Origin: Phyto melanocephala
Taxonomy: Eukaryota; Arthropoda; Insecta; Diptera; Rhinophoridae
NCBI GenBank assembly: GCA_941918925.1
Contig: OW799236.1
Coordinates: forward strand, 121,469,062 to 121,533,061
DNA: 64,000 nucleotides
Direction of reading: 5' to 3'
The notes beneath the pieces were generated by a model, which did not search any database, was not told the origin of the DNA, and was given only the letters and a program-made list of their open reading frames with translations. Position numbers and translations under genes: made by a program. Numbering within the stretch: the stretch's first letter is position 1; every line of letters begins with the position of its first letter. Of this stretch, positions 46,437-58,740 are shown in pieces.

Positions 46437-46905
46437 ACAAACGAACAACGCTTGCAAGTCATTGAATTCTTTTATGTATAAAAATTCGTGCTGTGTAAAA
46501 AATGTATTTGGTAAATAACGTCCATTTTATGGACATCATAATCGATTCACTGAAGAGACTTGAACAAATTTGTGTGAGCAAAAATCGCACCAGTTAATAG
46601 ATTGCAATTAAAAACGCCGTTAAACAGTCAATGGAGCAGGATATCATGCGATGATTATACAATTTTCCTGACAAAAGTGAAAGTATTGGCTTTTTTTGAC
46701 AAGTGGTTTCAACAACTCGATGGCACATTCCACACGCCAAGCGATATCGAAAACCTATTAAAAGCCGAGTTTGATGTAAAATTAATCTCATATTTAGAAC
46801 AGTAGATTAGCCGACAATATCATGCGTTTTAACCCTACCATTGGTGAGAAACCGGCGGAAGTCCTGAAAAAATTATGCTAAAATTGCATAATTATTAAAA
46901 AAATA
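46437..46905 (+). pseudogene. Heavily decayed transposase of the 26369 mariner family
   Basis: The start NEQRLQVIEFF matches the start at 26380, and the next words in shifted frames, NSCCVKNVF and FYGHHNRFTEET, extend into the part that the 26369 copy has lost. After a deletion, WFQQLDGTFHTPSDIENLL and KAEFDVKLIS correspond to the second catalytic Asp region. Frameshifts and stops are numerous, so this is an older copy. No terminal repeats were recognised. Confidence 0.65.
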
Positions 46906-47030
46906 TAATTAAAAATATTTTGAAAGTAAATGGCAGGCATTATTTTTCGCCAAATAAATATTTTACTCATTTTTGCAAATTTTCAAAACCCAAACGGCTA
47001 AAAAATAACCCGGTATATTTCTGTGGCTTG

Positions 47031-47258
47031 GAACTAAAAGGGCCAATGTCAAAATATTTACTTTTCAGAAAATTGCAATTGAACTTTAACTTTTATAGGT
47101 GCTTTCATAGTGGCATTGACCAGCATTTTATTTATGAAGCTGTTCTGGGTAAAGTATGACTTAAGCCCTTTTACCATAATGAAATAGAGCAAGAAAACAA
47201 ATCTAAAGGAATGATTAACTCAAAAAAGCAAAAAAGTGTCATTGGCTCCAAGCCACAG
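47031..47258. mobile_element. CTGTGGCTTGG miniature element, copy B
   Basis: Flanked by ATTT on both sides. Left end CTGTGGCTTGGAACTAAAAG. The right end has lost the CCTTTTAG part (GTGTCATTGGCTCCAAGCCACAG), so this copy has a small terminal deletion compared with A and C. Confidence 0.85.
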
Positions 47259-47606
47259 ATTTATACATACATATACATATAAAAAAATTATGAAAATTTC
47301 AGTCGGCATTCTAAAACTCATTATGCAGTATATATGTACATATTTATATTTTTTTTAATTCCTTTTTTATAATCTCAACTGTTTTATGAACATGAATATT
47401 CAGTTCTGAGAAACTTTTTATTCCGATACATAAACGAACGATTTTTTTTTCAGAAGAATATATTGGAAGAAAAATATACATACATGTATGTACATTGAGA
47501 AAAGACTTATTATTTAATAAAAATGTTTATAAATAAGTAATTTTAAAATTATTTTTAAAATATTTGCAATTAACTTAATAACATAACAAAATGTTCTTTC
47601 TATTTT

Positions 47607-47973
47607 CAAGGCATATCCATAAGGTATATGCATCGGCGAATTGATACAACAAAGCAACTTTTTTGAGATATTTAATGTCAAGGTCAATTCGTATATCAGG
47701 GATGGAAAAGTTGTTTATGCATATTAAATATAATAAAATTTGATGAAAAAAAGGATATAATTGTTTGAAACTCATTATTAATGACGCAAAAGCAACAAAT
47801 ATACATAAATTTAGCACATTTATTATCAAAAAAGTACACGTAAGTTAATTGTTTAATACAGAATTTAAAATCACATTTCCCTTCCCTGCATTAATAAGGC
47901 AAATTCAACCAATTTTGACATAAAGTCTCCCCATCAGCTGGGCTGATAATTTCACCTGTATGAATTCGCCTTG
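47607..47973. mobile_element. CAAGGC miniature element, subfamily 1, with extra interior
   Basis: Ends CAAGGCATATCCATAAGGTA and, reverse complemented, CAAGGCGAATTCATACAGGT. TTCTATTT is present on both sides (left at about 47598, right at 47974). Compared with 37631-37851 it has about 150 extra bases between GGAAAAGTTGT and TTCCCTGCATT, which look like a later AT-rich insertion. Confidence 0.82.
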
Positions 47974-48544
47974 TTCTATTTTCTTAAAATGCCAACGTAT
48001 GTATACAAGTTTTTTTTTTAACCTAAAAAAAAGTTTTGTCTGAATTTTTTTTTAAATTATAAATTTTATTTTAACTTATATATTTTGTAAGGTTCATTTT
48101 AAAAATTAGAAAAAAATAGTTGCCATTTAAAAAAGTGAGAAAATCTTAAATTTGTTCACATAAAAGGTATTAAACTTTGTCACCCTGTAGCTGATATTGT
48201 AAAATGAAATTACTGTCATTAATTACTATATCTTCGAATAGCTATGGTACGATTCTTTTAAAACTGTTATAGTATCAAGTCAGTAGTTTAAAAGATACAT
48301 ATACATTTACTACAACATAATCTTCACAGTGCATCGTTTTGTATATTTGAAAATATCGGTTAAGATCAATTTTGTAAACTCTTAACAGTTATTGAGGCTT
48401 AAATGGGTTCTTCATATGTTTTTAATATTTATTTAATGTATATATATAATAAAATTTTTAAATGCTAAAATTTAATTAAATATTAAATTTTTATGCGAAA
48501 TTTGTTTTAAAATTTAGTTTTAGGTTAATGAATTTACTGTAATT
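47974..48544. other. AT-rich non-coding stretch
   Basis: Nothing recognised. Confidence 0.6.
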
Positions 48545-48790
48545 CTGTGGCTTGGAGCTAAAGGGCCAATGTCAAAATATTTACTTTTGAGAAAACTTGA
48601 ATTGAACTTTAACTTTTATAGGTGCTTTCATAGTGACATTGGCCAGCATTTTATTTATGAAGATGTTCTGGGTTAAGTATGACTTTAGCTGCTTTACCAT
48701 AATGAAATAGAGCATGAAAACAAATCTAATGCAATGATTAAATCAAAAGAGCAAAAAAGTAACATTGGCCCTTTTAGCTCCAAGCCACAG
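48545..48790. mobile_element. CTGTGGCTTGG miniature element, copy C
   Basis: AATT on both sides. Left end CTGTGGCTTGGAGCTAAAGG, right end CCTTTTAGCTCCAAGCCACAG. Length 246 bp, close to copy A. Confidence 0.87.
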
Positions 48791-50869
48791 AATTATAAGG
48801 GATCTTTTTACAATATAAATTATTTTGATTTTGAAATCTATAATGTAAGTTTTTAACTATATTCCAATTTTTTAAATCAAAAGTATTCTTAAAATACTTT
48901 TAAAAATTGTTATAATTTATAAAGTTCTGAGACTAAGCTATTTTCTTTTATATTTATTATTATTTTTATTAAAAAAAATTGTTCAAAAGAGTTTTGGTTT
49001 AAAAATAAGAAATAAATTATTTTATGATTTTTTTATTTTTATTTAAATTTAAAGCGTTTATTTTTAATTTTTTTTTTTATTGTGTTAAAATACGAAATAG
49101 ATTATTTTCTGTTAAATTCGATTATCACTTTAAAATCATTCTTAAAAAATTGTTTTAGGCACATACAATTTTTTCGTTTTTTTATTTTCTTTCAATCCTT
49201 TTTTAGGGATAGTTTTTTGATAATAAAATATTTTATTTATGTATAGTTTTTAAAAATCATAGCTAGTCTTTTTTATTTTATAAAAATATTTTTCTTCTAT
49301 TCGAAATTCTTGTTTAATTTTATTTACTTTAATGTTTTTTTTTATTTTGTTGTTTTTTAATTGTTTTAAAAATGCGCTGAAGAAATACAATGTGGTGAGT
49401 CGGTTTAAAAATCCAAACAAATATAAAGAGAGTAATAGCTGCACTGTAAAAAAAAGAGTGAGTGATTGGGGTTCCTGTTTTTTTTATCACTTCATTTTTA
49501 ATTTGTACACTTTGTTCGTTCTACGGCAATAACCTGATGTATTTCGTTTCATTTTGTTTTTTTTCTAAATTTTTTTGTTTTGTTTTTTATTTCAGTTGTA
49601 TTTGTATTTAACGTCGCCAAAGTTGCTGTTGTTGTTGTTATTTTTGTTGTTGGGGAAAAGAATGCCATACATTTTGTTGTTGTGTACACTTAAACACATC
49701 ACACTGTATAGAAGAAGAAGAAATAAAAAAGATCTTGTTTTTGGGTTTTAAAACATACACACATGCTAACAAAACACTTAGATCTCTCTCCACGAAAAAA
49801 AGAGAGAACTAGAAAATTATTTATCAAACATAATTGAATTTTTTTTCTTTAGGTGTAGTAGTATTTGATGGAAATAGTAGCATTTACAAAAGGGGAGTCA
49901 AACTACATTTTTAATTAAACCTTATTTTAATTTGCTTTTTCAAAACCATAAAACTTTTAGAATCTTCTATAAAATTATTTAAAATATTAGATAAATAAAA
50001 AAAACACTTTAAATCACCTTTATTGTAGTTTACTTAAAACGTGTTCTTTAAGTCAAAACCACTCTCGCAGGTATTTTATGCCAAAAATTTAATTATTTAT
50101 TATTTCTTTCGGAAATTGTACTGTAAATTCAAGCTTATTAAAGTAATTTCCACCTTTATTTAAATATTTTCGTTGCACTTATTATAAATCGATTGAATAT
50201 TTTAAATAAACTTTGAAAATAGTTTTATGATTTTCTCTTTTTTTCTGTAGATATTTGAAGCAAAACTAAAATCTTTTTAAAAATTAAATATTTTTCAACC
50301 GCTTCGCTCAGCACCGTAAACTAAACTGAACTAAAATGCTTGGCACCAGCAGCATTTGTTTTTTCCTCGCACACACAAAAATTCCATCAGAGATTCATTC
50401 CAACAATGTTTAATTTTTTTTTATTAAATTTTTTCTTTTAGATACTGTATTTCGCTTTGTATGCTTTGCAATCAGTATGTGTGTATCTTAAAGATACTCG
50501 CGGGTTTTTTAAATTCTTGTTGTATGGGTTAAAAATGTTGGGTTTTCTTTACGTGTTGTTGTTGCTCGGTCGGTTGCTGTCGTCGTCGAACTCGTACCTG
50601 CTATTAAAACAATTATGGTATATGTGTGCATTGTTAGTGTTGGATTGTGTGTAAAATGTAACCCTTGTGTATGTGTGTTTATCTGTGTGTAACTATTTCT
50701 ATATTGAGGTCTTTTTTCACTGATTTCTCGTTTAGTTTTTGCCTTCTGTATTTTACTCTCTTTTAACCACATATTTGTATTTGTAAATCTTTGTTATTTT
50801 TTTCCATCTCTCTCTATCATTCTCTTTTAAGATCGTTTTGAACAAAATATTTGTGTAAAGTATTGCTAA
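48791..50869. other. AT-rich non-coding stretch
   Basis: GTT trinucleotide repeats near 49628-49660 and 49670. A less AT-rich patch at 50300-50390 and a polypyrimidine-AG (CTTTTAG at 50437) resemble a splice acceptor context, but no exon can be demonstrated. Confidence 0.5.
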
Positions 50870-52084
50870 CAGTGTGACCACATCTAAAAAATAATTTGCT
50901 GCTAAAAATGGTTTAAAATAGAGCTAAAATATGCTAAAAAAAATATTTGTACTGCTAAAAAGGAATGCTAAAATTTTAAATAACTTATCTGCCTTATTAT
51001 ATAAGCTTTAGGAGTTTGTTATGGTAGTCTTATATATAATTAAATTTACTTCAATAAAACAATATTGATTAAAAAAACAAAAATAAAAAACATTTATTCA
51101 ACATAACAATCTATAAAACAAGGATACTTTCAGTCTTTATTTTCATATTTACATAAATATTTTACTCTTAAATAAAAAAATTTTGGTAATCTTTGACTAA
51201 GCTGATATATTAACTGCACTATAAAATTTCAACAAGTGTCTCTAATTTATTTTTTTCATATATTATTATATCTTTTTCTTCTTCTTCTTATATCTTCTAA
51301 ATTTTAACTGAAATACGGGATTTCAACAAAAAATCTTCTAAGTGTGAATTTAAGGGATAAAAAAATTAAGATTTAAGAATAATTTGGTAGGAAAGATTTT
51401 TCAAGAGATGGTGTAGTTCTGTTAGCAATAGAATTGAATTAGAATCATTACTTTCGAACATCTTTTTTTACTTTTTGGACATTTAGACAGCAATGGTCTC
51501 AAAATTATTCAATATAATAAATTTTTTTAACTGTCTACATTTTTTAAAACTTCTTCTTGATGACTTGACTCTACATTTGCAACAATATCAAAATTATTTT
51601 TTAACTTATGCCACTAACTTTCAATGCGCTTTACTTCTGGCTCAGTTGACAACCATCTGTTATCACAAGCTCTAACTAATTTTAATGGTTGCATGTATAT
51701 CATCACTGATCGCGCTTTAAATTTGTGTTAAAATGTTTTGCCTTCAGGTAGATTTACTAAAGCAATTGTTAGTTTTTGACACCAAATATTTAATTTCATT
51801 AAGCAGCGTTTTTGAAGCCGAGGACACTGACAATTGGATAGAAGAATATTCACATTATTGCCGGGCCATTACAATTCTTTTTTTAATCATTATAATTTTA
51901 TAGTTACAAATAAATATTTATATTTGATATCAATATTTTATATTGAATACTGCCAATATATGCCAAATAAGTAAAAATGCTAAAATTGCTAAAGTAAATG
52001 ATTAATGCTAACTGAAAAATTTACTGCTAAATCAAAATAAAAAATGCTAAATTTACCACTAAAAATGCTAAGACGGTCACACTG
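50870..52084 (-). mobile_element. 1.2-kb hAT-type element with decayed transposase
   Basis: Ends CAGTGTGACC and GGTCACACTG form a perfect 10-bp inverted repeat. The flanking octamers ATTGCTAA and ATTACCAA agree at 6 of 8 positions, consistent with an aged target duplication. Both subterminal regions are packed with GCTAAAAATG / GCTAAA words (50900-50985 and 51978-52075), in opposite orientation relative to the element ends only in part. The transposase relic is on the minus strand. Confidence 0.75.
51330..51860 (-). pseudogene. hAT-superfamily (ZNF862-like) transposase relic
   Basis: On the minus strand, near 51820-51755, one frame reads SKTLLNEIKYLVSKTNNCF followed by SKST. After a frameshift, about 51690-51560 gives QPLKLVRACDNRWLSTEPEV then KRIES, a stop, and WHKLKNNFDIVANVESS. 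Another shift leads to KKMFESNDSNSILLLTELHH near 51460-51400. The LVRACD-RWLS block and the order of the pieces match the C-terminal half of hAT-like proteins related to zinc-finger protein 862. At least three stops and two frameshifts are present. The N-terminal zinc finger and most of the catalytic region are missing, so the gene is dead. Its placement inside CAGTGTGACC ends with an 8-bp-type duplication supports the hAT reading independently. Confidence 0.72.
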
Positions 52085-54990
52085 ATTACCAACTTCAAAT
52101 CTGTATTGGTTTGTGTTTTTGTGTGTGTTTTGGCCGCAACAAAATAAAAATACAAGAAGTAATAAAAAAATATCTAATTGGTAAAGAATTTGAAGAACAA
52201 TTTTGTTTCTCCAAATCATCATAATTTCTTGCAAGGTCAGTTTATCATCTTTGGATTTATGCTGTGGCATGTTAATGGCAGCAAAGAAAAAATTAAAAAG
52301 GAAATCTACGAAAGTTCATTGAGTTCGAAAACGTTATGAAGTGGGTGCTAAAAAGGGTTCAAAGCGTTTTAGATGTTCGTAAAATAGCGATGGCAATAAC
52401 TTTACAAGCTTTGGTATTTATCAATTTAGTATTAAATTGTTTCACAGTGAACCAACACAAAGTCTCAGTAAAATACATATATTACGAGAAGTAGAAAATG
52501 TTTGTCGACATTTTACAAACGATTTATGCAAATAAAATATGTATTCCAAATACCAGCTTTCTTTATAATGTTTTTATTAAGACTTTTCCCCGTAGGCGTT
52601 TAAATATAACCAGATTTTTTTGTCAACAAGGAAAAATTTTATGAAAAACTTTGATTATTGGGGGTCTCGAGGTCTGACCTCCTCCGAACAAATTTATTTC
52701 AAAATTTTTATTTCAGTTCAATGTTTGAAATTGCTAGGATTGTCTTAATATTCAGGGTATATTTTTTTAAAAATTTTCAAATTAATTTTTTCTATTCTAC
52801 AAGGTAAATCCTATTTCTCGGTCATCCTATTATAAATCATTTAAATTATTCCACAAAAGGAATGTCATATTTAAAATATAAAATTTTTATAATTTATCTA
52901 AAAAAATATTGTTTTAGATTTAATTTAAAATTAAAATTCAATGAGCATCGTTGGCCATTTGAAATTATATTGAAAATTGTTAATCTTGTTTAAGTCACAT
53001 AATCCACATTCCTTGGCGTAAATAAGCATTGGCTGTCAATTCCAATAACATGAATATGCAATCCATGCCCCAGCTAGCCGTCATCACTATAAATTTCATA
53101 GTCATTGCCAACCAACATTAACATTATTATTAAAAATATGATTAAAATCCAATTCAAACAAATTTAAAAAAGAACGTATAAAATGAAGTAAAGCGCAATC
53201 AAACAATTTTTTTGTTTGTTTTTTTTTCTCAAAACTTTTTTGCTGTTTTAATATTTTGTATTTATATTGTAACAAATGAGTATGGGGTTGTAGGATAAAC
53301 AACCCATAATTCTGACCAACCAACCAAAAAAATCAGTCTCCAAAATAAAAGCAAAAAAAAATCAAGCAAAAAAAGTCGGAATGATTTCTCTGATTTTGAT
53401 TCTTTTGTCGGCTTTAAGGCGACATACCTACTAAGCGGTTTACTTTTGATGTGTGATAATAAAATAATTGCGATAAACTATCTATTCTTTTCTTTATACT
53501 AGTACGACGATCACTACAACTCAAATTCGTACTCGTTCATACATAATAAATACGTTAAGGTCTTCTTTCTTTTGAATTTTTCTTTTTGTTATTTTTTACA
53601 ACTATTTTTTTCTTCTTAATTTCTTATTGTTTCCCTGCATTATTTGGAATTTTTTGCAAAAATTCAAAACTTAAACAAACACATAAATCCAAACTTAAAA
53701 ACAAATACTCAAAAAAGTTAAAATCAAGGAAAAAAATTGTATAAAAAACATGGCTTTAGAACGTATAAGAAATACATGCGATTTTTACGGACAAAAACAA
53801 AAAACGCAAAGATAAAGACAAAAATAAAACAAATAAAATAATAAATATAAACTAGTGTACGAAAATAACTTACACATAAATATTATAACAAGAGCATAGT
53901 TTAGGAGACAACGAGGATACAACTGCCAACCGAGAACGATCCACAACCAACAACCTGTAAGCTGACAACATATTTTTTGAAGACAAAAATTCGCAAAATT
54001 ACAGTGGGATGGATGAGGTTAGGAAAATAAAAACAAATTTTTTCTTAATTGTACTCTTTATTAAATAACTAATGATAGCCACACACATCTTAAAAACTTG
54101 ATTTTTACCAAAGAGGTTATTTGTATTTGTATAGTTTTTGCTATCAGAGATACCATGCCCATGCAAATTGTTGCATGTTTTAAAAATTAAAATGGGCAGG
54201 TTAGGTAACAATAATGCTTTGGAATAAAGCTCAACAAAAATTATTAATAACATTTCTTACAGAACAAGAGCAAGAGGAAAGCAAAGAACAAAACGGTTCA
54301 ACGGTGTAGAAGAAGACTGTAGAAACTTCAAAATTAACGATTAGAAACACGCAGAGCAATATATGTAGATCAGAATAAAAGAAAATATTAAATGACGCTA
54401 ACGAGTGTCGGAATGTAGCTTTAAAATATGATGACCAGGGAGTTTTTCTCTGTTTTTTTTTTTTTTTTTTTTAATTTAAGGTTCAACGCATCTTTTATAT
54501 AAGTATAATAAATAACTACAAATAGTATGACGTTGAAATGAGAATATAATTTATAAAAGAGTTATAATTTAAAAAACTGCAACAACAGATCCCTAGAAAA
54601 TTTTGATTTAGTAATATTTCCTTAGATAAAGACATAAGGACAAACAGATAATCTTTGACACGAAAAATTTTCTTTACTAGATTTAATTAAACATCCTTAA
54701 CAAAATTAATTTAAGGACTTATGTCCTATAGCTTCAGACTATTAAAACTTATAACACGAAAGTGGTTTAATTGCCATCAGTACTGGCACCAATTTCTGAT
54801 GCCCAACCACTTGCCAGTGTCATGTTGTGCATCTCAAACATGACCACACCTAGCAATTCCATCTAAATAAATCATTTGGCTTACGTATAGGCATCTTGCT
54901 AAAAATCTTGGAATTATCTAACCCTTTTTCAAACCCGACACAATTTTGAACATCAGTCACTAAACCACCGCCGAATCCAATTTCATGCTG
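52085..54990. other. AT-rich non-coding stretch
   Basis: Less AT-rich patches at 53010-53110, 53890-53960 (ending CCTGTAAGC, donor-like) and 54260-54350 have the look of untranslated exon sequence, with no open frame. A T homopolymer lies at 54451-54472. Confidence 0.5.
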
Positions 54991-55062
54991 GAAATAAACT
55001 AGAACCACTAACTACGTGGACTCCAAAGAGAAATAAACTAGAACCACTACGTGGACTCTTCG
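54991..55062. repeat. Two-unit imperfect tandem repeat
   Basis: GAAATAAACTAGAACCACTA occurs at 54991 and again at 55030, each followed by ACGTGGACTC (first copy with four extra bases). The next 100 bp carry TATATAAAA at 55082 and are less AT-rich than the window. Confidence 0.8.
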
Positions 55063-55213
55063 GAACCTCACCAATAACCAGTATATAAAATTTTCTCTTA
55101 CTGATTCCCGTGGTACCAGATGAGTCTTCGGTCAGCCTCAAACTTATACTCAGACCAGCCTTTCAACTCTCTCAAGTTATGGCTTCAAGGTTGGTAGCAA
55201 CTCTATTTTTCTT
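55063..55213. promoter_or_regulatory. Possible TATA-type promoter or LTR remnant
   Basis: TATATAAAATTTTC at 55082 is followed about 30-50 bp downstream by GGTACCAGATGAGTCTTCGG TCAG-like initiator sequence in a less AT-rich setting. This could be a core promoter of an unseen gene, a relic LTR or chance in AT-rich DNA. Confidence 0.2.
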
Positions 55214-56050
55214 TTTTTATACCCTTCACACAGTGAAAAAGGGTATATATAGGTTTGTCATTCCGTGTGAAATTTCTACAATTTTCATTTCCGACCCCAT
55301 AAAGTATATATTTTCTGAAAGCTTATGAATAGGGGAGTCGATTAAGCTCTGTCAGTCTGTCAGTCTGTCCGTCTGACCGTCTGTCCGTGTGTATGTTGAA
55401 ATCAACTTTTTGAAGCCCCCCGACATCGCTTGGACCCGGATGAGGTATTAAAATATCAGAAATATTCGGGAGTAGAAACATCGGTACATAAACAACTGAG
55501 ATATGAGCAAAAACCCACGACCACCTCGATTTTTTTTTCACAAAAACAACATTACAACAACAACATACATACATACAAACGTGTATACTGGTTAGAGAAA
55601 ACGTGGCATCGAATCCCAGCTGAGCCAAAAAAAAAATTTTTTATTTTATTTTTATATTTTTTTTTTAATTTTTTTTTTTATTTTTTTTTTATTTAATATA
55701 TTATTTATATTTTTATTTTTTTTTTTTTTAATTTTTTTAAAAATTTTTTTTTTAATTTTTTTTTGTTTTATATTTATTATTATTATTATTTTTTTAAAAA
55801 AAGTTTTCTTTTAATTTTTTTTTAAATTTTTTTTTTTAATTTTTTTTTTTTAATTTTTTTTTTTAATTTTTTTTTCTTTTTTTTAACATACATACGTAAA
55901 TTTATAATTTAACAATGGAATGTTTTTATATATGTATGTACGTATTTCATATGTGATGAATGGTGATACAAACTACTGTTATGGCATGACTACACGTTGT
56001 GAAGGGTATATAAGATTCGGCACGGCCGAATATAGCGCTCTTACTTGTTT
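55214..56050 (+). mobile_element. DINE-1-like Helentron, complete copy with long T tract
   Basis: Starts TTTTTTATACCCTTCACACA, ends ATTCGGCACGGCCGAATATAGC and GCTCTTACTTGTT. The tetranucleotide tract is at 55350-55388. The T/A tract (55625-55885) is longer than in the other copies. A short segment at 55417-55490 (AAGCCCCCCGACATCGCTTG onward) differs from the other copies and marks a slightly different variant. Confidence 0.85.
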
Positions 56051-56060
56051 TAAATTAATA

Positions 56061-56108
56061 TCGCATAGTTGCCGAGTTATTGAGTCGCATATATGCCGAG
56101 TTATTGAG
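56061..56108. repeat. 24-bp tandem duplication
   Basis: TCGCATAGTTGCCGAGTTATTGAG is followed directly by TCGCATATATGCCGAGTTATTGAG, differing at two positions, 11 bp after the Helentron end. Confidence 0.92.
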
Positions 56109-56111
56109 TTT

Positions 56112-56953
56112 AACTCTCTTATAATTGAAAAAAGTTTTTATTGGTTCCACTGTGCAACGACAACATTGAGCGACGTTTAAATCAACAACTTTTGTGATAA
56201 TAAAAATACAGTAAGAACAACCAAAGAATAAACACAATTGTTAAAGTCGACTTAAAACCTAAATGAGAATCCCAGTAGCACTTACATCGATCCACATACA
56301 AACACAGGCACAAACATTTGATAAGTACATATTTCCAAAACCCCCCATCAAATAGAAAAAGTGGGTATGCCACAAATTCCATTTATATCTTCGATGCTTG
56401 TATGGGTGAAGCAACAAGCAACAAGTAACAATAGTACACCGCAGCTACAATCAAGCACTGCGGATAGCAGCAGCCAACAACATTTATTCTATATCGCAAA
56501 AAATGAATGAGAAAAAAATTAAAAGAAAAAATAAAACTAAACCAAAGAGTTAAACAGCACAAGACAAGAAAAATACTATACGAAAAAAACCCTACTCTAC
56601 TCCCATCCAACCAATCATCCAGTGCGAGGTAGAATTAGTGTTGCCGAAAATATCTCAGTGTTAAAGATAGACAACTAAAAACCCACTTTTTCAAAATTAC
56701 AATAATAATTTATTAAAATAACGAAACTATCAAATATAGAATTTATGGAACAATAGTTTTCCTTAAAAATGATTTTAAAAAATATTTGCCATATTAAAAA
56801 CAATATTAAAAGAAATCTTAAAAAAATATTGTTTGTCTCTAGCAACACTGGTTAATATACAGAATTCTCCTATAGATACGATAACGAGTACGATTGATCG
56901 GCCGGTCATCCACCATATAGAGCTTATTCAACGAATGAAACAAATAAACGCGT
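56112..56953. other. Mixed non-coding stretch
   Basis: 56250-56640 is CA-rich and less AT-rich (ACAAGCAACAAGTAAC, AGCAGCAGCCAACAAC), resembling fly untranslated exon or intron sequence. No open frame of note. Confidence 0.5.
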
Positions 56954-57664
56954 TTTTATACCCTTCACCTGTGGTGCACAAGGGTATATATAACTTTGTC
57001 ATTCCGTTTGTAATTTCTACAATTTTCATTTCCGACCCCATAAAGTATATATTTTCTGAAAGCTTATGAATAGAGGAGTCGATTAAGCCCTGACCGTCTG
57101 TCCGTCTGCCCGTCTGTCCGTGTGTTGGTTGAAATCAACTTTTAGAAGCAACTATATGTTCCTCAGATCTCTATATGGTATCAATCTCTTGGAAATATTC
57201 AGGAATGAATCGCTATTGAAATTCAGCACAATCGCCCAATAACTTTCTGAGATATGAGCAAAAAACCACGACCACCTCGTTTTTTTACACAATTACAACA
57301 ACAACATACATACATAAATATATGTAAAAACCATACAAAAAAAGAAAAAATTACAAAAAGAAAAAATATTAAAAATAAAAAAAAAATAATAAAAAAAATT
57401 ACAAAAAAAAATATTTTAAATAATTTAAAAAAAATTTTTAAAAAAATTTAAAAAAAAATATAAATAATATATTAAATAAAATATAAATAATATGTTAAAT
57501 AAAATAAAATAAAATTTTTTGGCTCAGCTGGGATTCGATGCCACATTTATATGTACGTATTTGATATGAGATGAATGGTGATACAAACAATTGTTATTGC
57601 ATGACTACACGTTGTGAAGGGTATATAAGATTCGGCACTTCCGAATATAGCACTGTTACTTGTT
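56954..57664 (+). mobile_element. DINE-1-like Helentron, complete copy
   Basis: Starts TTTTTATACCCTTCACCTGT. The 3' hairpin reads TTCGG-CACTT-CCGAA instead of the usual loop, keeping five base pairs of stem, then ATATAGCACTGTTACTTGTT. The tract CCGTCTGTCCGTCTGCCCGT lies at 57093-57120. Confidence 0.85.
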
Positions 57665-58116
57665 TATCTTCATATTGTTTGAAATTTTATTTCAACCTTT
57701 TTTTTCTTTTTTGCTTCTTTCGAACTGCTACGATATCGTCACTTGGGCGCATTCCACAGCATAATGTGAGCTTGATTTGCTGGATTCTTTTTAATATTTG
57801 TTGTTTTTGTTGTTATTTGCAAAACTTTTTTACTTAAAATTCTATGTTGCTGTTTTATAGCTGGCAGCAGTATCTTTTCATATTTTATTTTGCAGTGGAG
57901 CAGTGGCAGCAACTAGTACATGCTATTTACACTGTTTAGAGAATGTACAGATTGAAACGGGGTTTACTATGACTGCCTGACGGAATGACTGTATGTGAAA
58001 AAAAACCAAGGAGGCTCGTTTGTCGTGGTCGTAGTCATTCGTAATCGTGGCTATTTTTTCCGATTTCATTGTATTTAACAGTTTATAGCTGATATTTTTT
58101 CTATGAGTTTAGTTGT
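57665..58116. other. Non-coding gap
   Basis: Nothing recognised; a GTCGTGGTCGTAGTC patch at 58022. Confidence 0.5.
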
Positions 58117-58740
58117 TCTTTTTTATACCCGCCACCAAAAAAATGGTGGGGGTATATTCATTTTGTCATTCCGTTTGTAACACATCGAAATATCCATTTT
58201 AGACCCCATAAAGTATATATATTCTGAATCAGGGTTTGATTTGATGACGATCTAGCTATGTCCGTCCGTCTGTCCGTCTGTTGAAAGCACGATAGAGGTC
58301 GCACCGAAATAGCTAGGGGGCTCAAATTTTGCCAGAATCTTTCTTATAGACAAGGTTTGTTTGGTATTGAAAATGGGCTAAATCGGAATATTAGGAAGAG
58401 AGTTATAGCTCGAAAAGCAAGAGTAGGTCGAAAGAACCGTGTCCTACGAACATCGAATAAAATGGAATTGTGTCCAAACGGATTAACGTAGACTCATGAA
58501 ACTTCGAATATATATTTCCTGAGTAAAAACAATATTATTTCCCGAAAATTATCTAAATCTATGCATTAGGAGAGGAGTTATCGATCAAAATGTACGAAAA
58601 TTTATACCGCACAGTGTATTTTTTGGTATATTTAAAAACAAAAACGCCATAAAACCAACAAAATTGGATGTACGACTCTGAAATTTTTCACACTTTGCTT
58701 TTTGGTGAGGGGCTTTTTTGTAACGGAAAATCAATATGCC

